Source of the DNA: an uncultured Bacteroidales bacterium
Lineage (GTDB): Bacteria; Bacteroidota; Bacteroidia; Bacteroidales; UBA932
DNA: 10,376 nt
Direction: 5' to 3'
Assembly (NCBI GenBank): GCA_934691625.1
Contig: CAKUTA010000027.1
Coordinates: forward strand, 1 to 10,376
A model generated the notes under the pieces. It was not told the DNA's origin. It was given only the letters and a program-made list of their open reading frames with translations, and did not search any database. Below, in pieces: positions 1-6,426 of the stretch (position 1 is its first letter; each line of letters begins with the position of its first letter). The translations under genes were made by a program, and so were the position numbers.

Positions 1-1
1 T

Positions 2-247
2 GACACGGCGGATATCCTCTGTGTCTCGGATTTCGGATGGGTCGCGATTGATGATTCCGTAAAGAGATTGATAGATGAGCAGAAGGCTTCCGGAATGAAA
101 TTCTATGGATTGAACATCGGCGGAGCTTTCGGAGGGTGGAGCGATTTGGACGATTTCGGTTTGCTAAGTGCGAATGATGTCTGCGACAGCCTCTGGGAAT
201 ACAGTGACGGTGAGTGCCGGGAAGTAAAAAAATCAATGTTCCGGTGA
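2..247 (+). CDS. C-terminal fragment of a VWA-domain protein (ViaA/CoxE-like)
   Basis: Only the last 81 codons are in the window, read in frame 2 to a TGA stop; the 5' part lies outside. The visible protein contains DILCVSDFGWVAIDDSV, then a helix and MKFYGLNIG. This is the pattern of the last beta-strands of a von Willebrand factor A fold of the ViaA/CoxE type: a hydrophobic strand ending in SDF, a helix, then 'G.(K/R)F..L.IG'. Such proteins usually work beside a MoxR/RavA-type AAA+ ATPase as an adaptor that presents substrates to it, and such a partner might lie upstream, out of view. The metal-binding DxSxS motif would be in the missing part, so whether it is intact cannot be judged. An 88-bp gap separates it from the next gene on the same strand; whether the two are co-transcribed is open. 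The fold call is from pattern memory and is moderately sure. Confidence 0.6.
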   Translation, partial: DTADILCVSDFGWVAIDDSVKRLIDEQKASGMKFYGLNIGGAFGGWSDLDDFGLLSANDVCDSLWEYSDGECREVKKSMFR

Positions 248-335
248 AAGAAACTGCTAAGTTTCCGGTATAATAAGTACGAAAACAGAGAACGGGCAGG
301 AAAGGAACTGCAACAAGATAAATGAAACAGAGAAT

Positions 336-2027
336 ATGGTTGAGTTAGTTACAGACAGGCTGGTGATTGCGACGCCTGGCGAAAGACATATCGACGAAGT
401 TTTCAGGATAATGAGCACTCGCTGTCTTGCAGAGCGGACCGGGTTCAAGAGAATGGATGACGTCAGTGAGGCTGAAGGCAAGATCCGCTGGGCTATGCGG
501 ACAGACAACATGCTCATCATCTCAAGGAAAGATGAGGATGACGTGATAGGTATCATCATCCTCACCCCGAAGGAAATCAACTTGCCGCAGGGAACATTGG
601 TGGATTATGAGATCTGCTATTTCATTGAAACTTCTTTCCAGGGGAATGGCTACATGACGGAGGCATTGGCCTGTATAAAGGAATATCTTTTCAATGTCAG
701 GAAGGCGGACAGGCTCACAATCTATCTTGAGCCAGACAACGGACCGTCAAGAAAGGTGGCCTTGTCGGGAGGATTCAAGTTTAGCCACGTTGAGAAGGAG
801 TCGGGATGCAGATATGACGGAACGATGACGGATCTGGAGTTCTATGTCCTTGACAGGCAGGATTCTCCAGGGGACGTCGGACCATGTACGGACAATTACC
901 TCAATAGGCAGAAGTGGATAAACGAAGGTGGCGTACTTTTCCCGATTCCGGGTTCCGCGACATTGCTTTCCACTCCGGGGAACGGCGTGTTCCGGATTTA
1001 CGTCGACGCCAGGACGGGCCGCATCGGTCTCGAAAAGATTGCGGAATCGTTCATTGTCAATTTCAAGGTATATGGGACTGAAGGGAAAGTCATCAACGAC
1101 CATATAATCCATACATGGAACTCTGACATGTTCCAAAAGTCGGGCAAGAACCTTGGCGTCATTTTCAACGGATTGAAGGGTACAGGCAAGACTATCGCCG
1201 CCAAACAGCTTTGCAACAGGCTGGGGCTGCCCACCATAGTCGTTTCGAAGCCTGTTGACGGACTGCTGGAATTCATCCAGGCGCTCAATTTCGAAGCCGC
1301 CGTCCTCATAGATGAGGCAGAAAAGACTTTTGACGAAGAGTCGGAGATCCTGCTGAAAATGATTGACGGAGTGTACAACCACCGCAGGAAACTGTACATC
1401 CTGACAACGAACGAACTCACGCTGGATGACAACCTTATCGGCCGTCCGGGCCGTATCCGGTATGTAAAGCAGTTCGGGAATCTTGAGCTCGATGTCATCA
1501 ATGAGGTAATAGAGGATACCCTGGAGGACAAGTCATTGGCCGACGGACTGATAAAGCTGGTAAACAGCCTTGAGATTTCGACCATTGACATCTTGAAATC
1601 CCTTATTGAAGAATGCAATATCACAGGGCGGATTCCGGATCCGAATCTGTTCAACGTGCCTCTGTCGAAACTCAAGTTGCGACTGCTGCGCTTCAATGAT
1701 CTGGACGAAGGCCGCTTTGAGGATGTAGAAAAGTTCATTGTCGAGAATAAGCCGGAGTCAATGCCGATTGAACAATGGATAGGTCAAAGGAGAGATGACG
1801 GCAATGATGACAGTACCTGGAAAAGTTTCATTGAGAAGGAATTCAAATGTGACATCAGTAAGGAATCTGTCTCTTCTCGAGATAACGTTGTCATAAAAGG
1901 AGGAAAACTCGGGTATCATAAGGTAACTGCTGAACCGGATAAGTATGGCATCTTCACCTGGGAGTGCTATGGTGATGAGGAACTGCTGTACTACATAGGT
2001 TTCACTGACAGGCCGTCCTTGTACTGA
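336..2027 (+). CDS. GNAT acetyltransferase fused to AAA+ ATPase
   Basis: A 563-residue protein with two recognisable parts. Residues 1-172 look like a RimJ/RimL-type GNAT N-acetyltransferase: TDRLVIATP near the start, the acetyl-CoA loop QGNGYMTEAL at 102-111, and NGPSRKVALSGGFKF at 135-149, the usual last strand and helix. Residues 173-260 are a linker or substrate domain I do not recognise. Residues 272-400 form a classical-AAA-like ATPase core: Walker A GLKGTGKT (279-286), Walker B VLIDEAEK (323-330), sensor 1 LTTNE (356-360) and an Arg-rich LIGRPGRIRY (367-376) where arginine fingers sit in FtsH-like AAA proteins. The remaining roughly 160 residues have no family I can name. Both catalytic halves look intact. 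It probably remodels a bound target by ATP hydrolysis; acetylation of a protein or small molecule is inferred from the fold only. The next gene follows by a TGATG stop/start overlap or after 71 bp, so co-transcription is likely. No clear Shine-Dalgarno precedes the ATG, which is ordinary for this phylum. Confidence 0.88.
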   Translation: MVELVTDRLVIATPGERHIDEVFRIMSTRCLAERTGFKRMDDVSEAEGKIRWAMRTDNMLIISRKDEDDVIGIIILTPKEINLPQGTLVDYEICYFIETSFQGNGYMTEALACIKEYLFNVRKADRLTIYLEPDNGPSRKVALSGGFKFSHVEKESGCRYDGTMTDLEFYVLDRQDSPGDVGPCTDNYLNRQKWINEGGVLFPIPGSATLLSTPGNGVFRIYVDARTGRIGLEKIAESFIVNFKVYGTEGKVINDHIIHTWNSDMFQKSGKNLGVIFNGLKGTGKTIAAKQLCNRLGLPTIVVSKPVDGLLEFIQALNFEAAVLIDEAEKTFDEESEILLKMIDGVYNHRRKLYILTTNELTLDDNLIGRPGRIRYVKQFGNLELDVINEVIEDTLEDKSLADGLIKLVNSLEISTIDILKSLIEECNITGRIPDPNLFNVPLSKLKLRLLRFNDLDEGRFEDVEKFIVENKPESMPIEQWIGQRRDDGNDDSTWKSFIEKEFKCDISKESVSSRDNVVIKGGKLGYHKVTAEPDKYGIFTWECYGDEELLYYIGFTDRPSLY

Positions 2028-2032
2028 TGCCA

Positions 2033-2076
2033 CTTTTTGGCGGAACGGGTAAATACCTTTTCCGCCAGGCAAAAAG
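2033..2076 (+). other. Imperfect hairpin between the AAA+ and SLOG genes
   Basis: GGCGGAA at 2039-2045 pairs perfectly with TTCCGCC at 2060-2066 across a 14-nt loop, which itself can form a small GGT/ACC stem. After a 4-nt bulge (AGGC, 2067-2070) the stem can continue with CTTTTT (2033-2038) against AAAAAG (2071-2076), about 13 pairs in total. No U-tract follows on either strand, so it is not a standard intrinsic terminator. It sits just after the TGATG junction and before the preferred ATG at 2099, so it could be an mRNA-processing or stabilising element that tunes expression inside the operon. Confidence 0.45.
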
Positions 2077-2098
2077 AATAATCGAAATTAAACTGAAT

Positions 2099-2737
2099 AT
2101 GAATAGGAACAACAAAAACGCGGTTAACAATACCGGTGTGAAGAAACAGTATCGTTGGATCAATGACATTGAGCCTGTCTTCATGGAAGACTCCAAGCGC
2201 AATTATGGCCACCGTACCTGGGCCAATGCGGAATGGTCTGACATTACTTTGGCATTGGCCGTGGACATGGACTCTCCTGGTGAGATTACCACCAGGAAGG
2301 CTGCGGGAGACAGATATGTCGGTTTTACGATTCCGACGGACCTGTCGGAAAGGTGTCTGTCCAGCCTTGCGGAAGCGATAACGAAGCGGATAAGAAAGCA
2401 TCCGAACTTCAAGACGGATGAGCTGAAACTCAATATTGCCGGAAACAGTCAGATTACTCTTGACAAGTACTGCATCCGGACCTCCGAAATCAGGGAGCTT
2501 CTGAAACTTGTATTGCTCGACCTGGCGGACTCGGGTGTCAAGTTCTCCATGATCCGCTCGGGCGGCCAGACAGGCGTCGATGAAGCGGGGATCCAGGCTG
2601 CACAGGATGCAGGATTGAAATGCAGCATCCTCGCACCGAAGGGCTTCAGAATGCACAGAGAGCCGGGCATAGAACTCGAAGGCCGGTCCTTGTTCGTGAA
2701 AAGATTCCGTGAAGAGGTCCCGAATGATTCTGAATAG
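2099..2737 (+). CDS. SLOG-superfamily (cpYpsA-like) nucleotide-binding protein
   Basis: From the ATG at 2099 this is a 212-residue protein. Its C-terminal half carries MIRSGGQTGVDEAGIQAA (about residues 151-168) and LAPKGF (178-183). This is the signature of the cpYpsA/'putative molybdenum carrier' branch of the SLOG Rossmann superfamily, which binds nucleotides or nucleotide-derived ligands; some SLOG relatives are sensors or effectors in phage-defence and nucleotide-signalling systems. The N-terminal half (DITLALAVDMDSPGEITTRKA, KLNIAGN) matches a module I recall attached to this domain in Bacteroidota proteins; its role is unknown to me. The reading frame stays open back to an ATG at 2027 that overlaps the previous stop as TGATG, giving a 236-residue version. 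I prefer 2099 because the extra 24 codons coincide with a hairpin and look unlike the rest, but translational coupling from 2027 is possible. No membrane segment is seen. Confidence 0.8.
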   Translation: MNRNNKNAVNNTGVKKQYRWINDIEPVFMEDSKRNYGHRTWANAEWSDITLALAVDMDSPGEITTRKAAGDRYVGFTIPTDLSERCLSSLAEAITKRIRKHPNFKTDELKLNIAGNSQITLDKYCIRTSEIRELLKLVLLDLADSGVKFSMIRSGGQTGVDEAGIQAAQDAGLKCSILAPKGFRMHREPGIELEGRSLFVKRFREEVPNDSE

Positions 2738-2763
2738 TTGTCATTGGCCAGTTGGAGGAACAT

Positions 2764-2952
2764 ATGAAACAAGTGGAAACAATTACTCCTGAACAGTTCA
2801 AGGAATATCTCTCTAAAATACCGCTGACTGAATCAAGTACATATCCAAGGGCTGTACGAGTTGATTGTTCTTTAGAAGAAGAATTAGCAAGAGGATGTGT
2901 ATTGGCAGAAGATTTTTTGAATAAAATGCGGAAGAAATATGGAATCCATTGA
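2764..2952 (+). CDS. Small hypothetical protein (62 aa)
   Basis: The start is fixed by a strong Shine-Dalgarno, GGAGGA, five to six bases before the ATG at 2764; a TTG twelve bases earlier lies upstream of that site and is an unlikely start. The product is soluble and mixed in charge (begins MKQVETITPEQFKEYLSKIP, ends FLNKMRKKYGIH), with no signal peptide or membrane segment and no family I recognise. Its last 14 bp overlap the start of the phosphoribosyltransferase-like gene, so the two are probably translated in a coupled way and may act together as a small partner or antitoxin-like protein and its enzyme; that pairing is inferred from position only. Base composition is clearly more A+T-rich than the genes upstream. 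Confidence 0.65.
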   Translation: MKQVETITPEQFKEYLSKIPLTESSTYPRAVRVDCSLEEELARGCVLAEDFLNKMRKKYGIH

Positions 2953-3670
2953 AAAATCATTATGCCAAGATGAAGTGATAAATGGCATTAGGGTGCTCTC
3001 TCTTTTTCAACTGAAAGATGGCGTTCTTCAGGAAGGAGGTGGCAATCCGGTGTTGCAGGCATTGAAAAATGAAGATAGCCGTCAATTGAGTGACCCTGAG
3101 TTCTTACGGAAAAGGGCTGATGCAATAGCCGACAGGCTTTTTGAGACGAACGGAGGCTCGGATGTGACCATCATGATACCATTTGACAACAATTTGGACG
3201 CGTGTTTGGCGAATGTGATGGCTGTAAGATGTACAAATCCATTGTTTGTTCCTGACGTTATGGTGAACATGTCGTCGGAGGAGGTGGATAATTATGTCTA
3301 CGAAGAGGACTCGTATTTCAGGCAATATTATGGAAATGAATTTCTTGCAAATTATAGAAAGTTCAGACAGTACTGCTCGGAAATGGACAATGGCTTCCAA
3401 TTCCGCAAAGTCGGCGATGTTGAAATGAGATGTGTGATTGGAAGCACAGTTAGGGCAGAGGATTCATTTTACGGCTCATTTATAGACGCTGTCAATGATA
3501 AGAATGTTGTTATCGTGGATACCAGTATCACTCTTGTGCGGATGTTGGAGGAATCCTGTTCCTTGATAAGGGAACATTATTTACCCAAATCCATCTCGGT
3601 AATAACTCTATTCTTTCCGCGATGCAGTGATGATGGGGCAGCATTGTCCGGTCCGAGCTCTTTACGATAA
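2939..3670 (+). CDS. Phosphoribosyltransferase-like protein with degenerate PRPP loop
   Basis: A 243-residue protein whose C-terminal half carries NVVIVDTSITLVRML (189-203) followed by a helix and SISVITLF (218-225). This is the layout of the type I PRTase core: a hydrophobic strand, the PRPP loop (usually VDD.ITTG.T), a helix and the next strand. The first acid (Asp194) is kept, but the second is Thr195 and the Thr-Gly pair is replaced by Leu199-Val200, so PRPP binding is doubtful. The N-terminal half contains VTIMIPFDNNLDACLANVMA (76-95), which may be the fold's first strand and helix. Relatives of this kind occur in nucleotide-linked stress operons such as those associated with Ter proteins. 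The gene overlaps the preceding small gene by 14 bp. The last roughly 18 residues are low in recognisable pattern; a competing frame stays open to 3683. The PRTase call is likely but not certain. Confidence 0.62.
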   Translation: MESIEKSLCQDEVINGIRVLSLFQLKDGVLQEGGGNPVLQALKNEDSRQLSDPEFLRKRADAIADRLFETNGGSDVTIMIPFDNNLDACLANVMAVRCTNPLFVPDVMVNMSSEEVDNYVYEEDSYFRQYYGNEFLANYRKFRQYCSEMDNGFQFRKVGDVEMRCVIGSTVRAEDSFYGSFIDAVNDKNVVIVDTSITLVRMLEESCSLIREHYLPKSISVITLFFPRCSDDGAALSGPSSLR

Positions 3671-3707
3671 GACTTTATGTTAGTGGTGTAGATAAAGGAA
3701 CGTAACA

Positions 3708-3935
3708 ATGGTAAATAAAACAGAATATCAAGATAAGCGCGAACTGGTCACAAATTGCGACCAGTTGCAAGATAATGAAGGAGATGTTGAATTCCGCAAG
3801 CGGCTTGCAGAAGGACTCCGCAACGGAACTTTTATGACGGCTGATGAATTCTGCCGAAAGCTGGATACATTGAAAGACTCATTAGTGAATAGGCACAGGA
3901 AGAGCCGTCACTCTTCAGGGAATATTTCGCGATAA
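3708..3935 (+). CDS. Small hypothetical protein (75 aa), possibly antitoxin-like
   Basis: A good ribosome site (AAAGGA about nine to ten bases ahead of the ATG) supports this start. The product is hydrophilic and helical-looking. Residues 27-60 are dominated by charged helix-forming sequence, including the stretch MTADEFCRKLDTLKDSL, followed by a basic tail (NRHRKSRHSSGNISR). The size and charge resemble the small regulatory partner of toxin-antitoxin or similar pairs, but I cannot place it in a family and no toxin gene follows. It lies 37 bp after the phosphoribosyltransferase-like gene and is probably the last gene of that operon. Its final 28 bp overlap the 3' end of the DnaE-like gene on the other strand, so the basic tail is encoded by sequence that also encodes the DnaE-like C-terminus. 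Confidence 0.55.
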   Translation: MVNKTEYQDKRELVTNCDQLQDNEGDVEFRKRLAEGLRNGTFMTADEFCRKLDTLKDSLVNRHRKSRHSSGNISR

Positions 3936-6295
3936 GACCAGGCACTCCGGTATGCAAGCCAGGTATCGCAGATGGCGAAGGACTTGTTGAAGGCAAGATG
4001 GCCTGTCGAAGTTATGGCTGCCCAGATATTTTCAAGAGTGTTATCGGGAAAACCTGCCTGCATTCCACCGGACATGAATCTGGCTCCCAATTCATTCAGG
4101 ACTGCAACTTGATGCTTGCCGACAGCCTTCCGCAGCCTGTCAGCCTCTCCATGCGTGAAACCGCCAATCCTCTCAACTATTTCCATTATCTGCTCATGAT
4201 AGACTATGATGCCATAAGTTTCGCCGAGAATATCTTTCAGTTCAGGGGTCATGAAGTCAACGGGTGTTTGACCGTGTTTCCTGCTGATGAGATCCGGAAT
4301 TAAATCCTTGATTACTGGTCGGTACATTGCTTCCATCGCAACCAGGTCAGATATCCTGTCCGGCTTCAATGCGCGGAGCTTCTCCCTCATTCCCTCGGAA
4401 TGGAAATGGTGAATATCGGATGTCTTGCCCGCAGCAAAAAGAGCGTAGGTCTGTTCGTCATCGAGTGGAATATCATCACTGTCAATGAAAATTCCCCTCT
4501 TTTCACGAACTTGCAGTGCTGTCTCTTTGATTACATCAAGGATTTCTCTGCCATAAATATCCAGTTTCAGGATACCGAAGTTTCCGACGTCATCTTTTGA
4601 ATACTGGGAAGCAAGCACTGCCTTTGTGGAATTTCTGAATCTGTCCCTGTCTATTGTCATAGGGATTTGTTCGGCCAGCGGACCAATACCTATTAGAATC
4701 CCGCAGACATGCACGCCAGTATCGCGATTTGTCCCTTCCAACATGGCTGCCGTATCATAAGCTTCGCGAATTCTGGCATTGTCCGAGCATTTCCGGGTTA
4801 TGTAATCGTCATTGCAGCGATAATGCAGTAGCGTATGCGAACCATAGCTATAGTATCCGTTCTTGTGCCTTATCAGACTGAGGATATGATTAACGATCCG
4901 GACATCGGCCCCGTACACTTCAGCACATTCCTTGAACGCGGTAGTGTATGGATACAGACCTTGAGCTGAAACGTACGAAACGGCCTCGGCGCCATATTTT
5001 GTTTTCAGGTGTTCCACAATCCTGTCCTTGTCTCTGGACGCGCACTCGAATCTCATACCGGTATCCGGAAATGAAATGCTGTCCGGATTCAGGAACCGTT
5101 CAAAAAGAAGCTTGTGCCTGAGGGGATCTACTCCTGTAATCCCCAGGCAGTAATTGACAATACTGCCTGCAGCCGGTCCTCGTCCTGAACCTACAGCGCG
5201 GCCTTCACTACGGGTCCAATCAACCAATTCCTTCCATAGGAGGAAGTAATTCTCACAGTTGTTCTTTCCTATGGCATCAAGTTCCCGGACAATCCTCGAA
5301 TTCACTTCGTCGTCAAGTTTTCCATATCTTGAAATGGCTCCATCATATACCTTCTTGCGGAGTTCGCTCTTGGGGTCATCCGATAAAGATGGAATCACAG
5401 GATCGGCATAGATTGAATAGCGTTCAACTTTGTCCAGAATTTCCTGCGTGTTGTCGATTGCCTCAGGATGTGAGCCGAACATTCGCCTCATCTCTGATTC
5501 GCTGCGGAGAAACTCCATGTGCGAGTACCTGAGCCTGTCGGCATCATTCACCTTTTTGCCTGTGGAAATGCACAGGCGCGTATCCTGGGCGATGGCGTCT
5601 TCTCTATTGACAAAGTGGACATCGTTCGATGCTATAACCTTGATTCCGAATTCCTTACTGAGCGCGAATAATCCTTGCCTTGCCTTCTTTTGTGCTGTGG
5701 CCAATTCTCTGTTGGCTGATTTGAACACCTCCTGATTGTCGAATCCGCTTAGAGACACGTCAGAATCAGCCTCGTGATTCCAGACCTCCAGATAGAAATC
5801 CTCTCCGAATACTCGCCGATACCACGATGCGGCTTCACGGGCTTTATCAAAATCATTGTCCAGCAGCGCCTGAGGTATCTCTCCTCCGATACAGGCTGAT
5901 GTGCAGATCAGACCCTCGTGATACTGCTCCAGCAATTTATGGCTGATTCTTGGGCGGCTGTACAGTCCGTCTGTGTTCGCTATTGAACACAGTCTCACAA
6001 GATTGTAATATCCGGTCTTGTTCTTGGCGAGGAGGATGATGTGAAAAGTTCCTTTCTTTTTTATCGTACAGTCAAAATGGTCAGTGATGTAGCATTCGCA
6101 GCCGATGATGGGCTTGACGTCTTGGTAATTCCTGGCCGTTTTCAGAAATTCGGGCACTCCGGCCATCGTTCCGTGGTCGGTGATGGCCAGGCCTGACATT
6201 TTCAGTTGGTTTGCCCTCTCAAACAATTCCGGGATCTTTGCGATTCCGTCAAACAAAGAATAATCCGTGTGTACATGAAGATGTGTATATGACAT
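3908..6295 (-). CDS. Short DnaE-like protein: intact PHP domain, defective polymerase palm
   Basis: This 795-residue protein is homologous to the front two-thirds of bacterial DNA polymerase III alpha (about 1,150-1,260 aa). The N-terminal PHP domain (1-230) keeps every expected metal ligand: His7, His9, Asp16, His41, Glu67, His85, Cys135, Asp225 and His227, as in PHP domains with metal-dependent 3'-5' exonuclease activity. The palm has GSGRGPAAGS and LLFERFLNPDSISFPD, but the catalytic pair (D401 and D403 in E. coli) is Gly413 and Arg415 in PDTGMRF; the third aspartate (Asp579 in LKLDIYG) remains. RPGP is changed to RPVI (one of several decayed motifs). The protein stops after FNKSFAICDTWLAYRSAW, so the HhH, OB and clamp/tau-binding parts are missing. 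It is divergent from the WYL gene and shares its promoter region. I infer a repurposed, polymerase-dead nuclease or DNA-binding protein, not the replicative enzyme. Confidence 0.9.
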   Translation of the reverse strand: MSYTHLHVHTDYSLFDGIAKIPELFERANQLKMSGLAITDHGTMAGVPEFLKTARNYQDVKPIIGCECYITDHFDCTIKKKGTFHIILLAKNKTGYYNLVRLCSIANTDGLYSRPRISHKLLEQYHEGLICTSACIGGEIPQALLDNDFDKAREAASWYRRVFGEDFYLEVWNHEADSDVSLSGFDNQEVFKSANRELATAQKKARQGLFALSKEFGIKVIASNDVHFVNREDAIAQDTRLCISTGKKVNDADRLRYSHMEFLRSESEMRRMFGSHPEAIDNTQEILDKVERYSIYADPVIPSLSDDPKSELRKKVYDGAISRYGKLDDEVNSRIVRELDAIGKNNCENYFLLWKELVDWTRSEGRAVGSGRGPAAGSIVNYCLGITGVDPLRHKLLFERFLNPDSISFPDTGMRFECASRDKDRIVEHLKTKYGAEAVSYVSAQGLYPYTTAFKECAEVYGADVRIVNHILSLIRHKNGYYSYGSHTLLHYRCNDDYITRKCSDNARIREAYDTAAMLEGTNRDTGVHVCGILIGIGPLAEQIPMTIDRDRFRNSTKAVLASQYSKDDVGNFGILKLDIYGREILDVIKETALQVREKRGIFIDSDDIPLDDEQTYALFAAGKTSDIHHFHSEGMREKLRALKPDRISDLVAMEAMYRPVIKDLIPDLISRKHGQTPVDFMTPELKDILGETYGIIVYHEQIMEIVERIGGFTHGEADRLRKAVGKHQVAVLNELGARFMSGGMQAGFPDNTLENIWAAITSTGHLAFNKSFAICDTWLAYRSAWSYREIFPEE

Positions 6296-6317
6296 GATCC
6301 AATATTTTTCTCAGCTG

Positions 6318-6325
6318 CAAACTTA
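6318..6325 (-). promoter_or_regulatory. -7 promoter element for the DnaE-like gene
   Basis: On the minus strand this reads TAAGTTTG, an exact match to the Bacteroidota -7 consensus TAnnTTTG. It lies 22 bp ahead of the ATG, giving a very short leader. The -33 element is weak: a T-rich run (TTTTTTGG on the minus strand) lies about 14-20 bp upstream. Transcription start is inferred, not shown. Confidence 0.55.
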
Positions 6326-6348
6326 TCCATACAGTCAGCCAAAAAACA

Positions 6349-6386
6349 GCAGAAGCATTTTTTTTGTTCATTATTTTTGCTTCTGC
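6349..6386. promoter_or_regulatory. Candidate operator: perfect 9-bp inverted repeat
   Basis: GCAGAAGCA at 6349-6357 is repeated as TGCTTCTGC at 6378-6386, with a 20-bp T-rich spacer; the arm centres are 29 bp apart, just under three helical turns. Each arm falls about where the -33 region of one of the two divergent promoters should be, so a dimer or tetramer bound here could repress both. The WYL protein encoded alongside is the natural candidate to bind it. A terminator role is unlikely because the loop would be 20 nt and no T-tract follows either outer end. Confidence 0.55.
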
Positions 6387-6409
6387 CACTTTATTGCCGA
6401 AGATGTCGT

Positions 6410-6417
6410 TATCTTTG
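6410..6417 (+). promoter_or_regulatory. -7 promoter element for the WYL operon
   Basis: TATCTTTG matches TAnnTTTG exactly. It ends nine bases before the ATG at 6427, so transcription would begin almost at the start codon and the mRNA would be nearly leaderless. This is the main reason to choose 6427 over the in-frame ATG at 6403 or the TTG at 6364, both of which lie upstream of the predicted transcription start. The -33 element is not clear. Confidence 0.5.
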
Positions 6418-6426
6418 CAATCAGTT

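Noticed and set aside
239..269. Direct repeat TTCCGGT at 239-245 and 263-269.
   Set aside because: Only 7 bp and two copies; expected by chance at this length and not linked to any other signal.
250..274. Possible promoter upstream of the GNAT-AAA+ gene: TAAGTTTC at 258-265 and TATAAT at 269-274, inside a small GAAAC/GTTTC inverted repeat.
   Set aside because: The -7 box has one mismatch (final C), no -33 partner is visible, TATAAT is not the Bacteroidota signal, and the 5-bp stem has no T-tract. Too weak to list as a feature.
747..1738. Long minus-strand open frames (211 and 246 codons) opposite the GNAT-AAA+ gene.
   Set aside because: They lie entirely under a gene with clear domain motifs, have compositions typical of antisense shadows (Ser/Arg/Phe-rich) and show no motif of their own.
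1991..2656. Minus-strand open frame of 221 codons opposite the SLOG gene.
   Set aside because: Shadow of a gene with the SGGQTG signature; no recognisable domain or ribosome site.
3908..6295. The replicative or error-prone polymerase gene dnaE itself.
   Set aside because: Two catalytic aspartates and the whole C-terminal third are missing, so naming it dnaE would be misleading.
6339..6377. A/T-rich run between the divergent genes as a terminator or replication origin.
   Set aside because: Neither flanking gene ends here, no iterons or DnaA-box-like repeats are seen, and the promoter/operator reading explains the composition.
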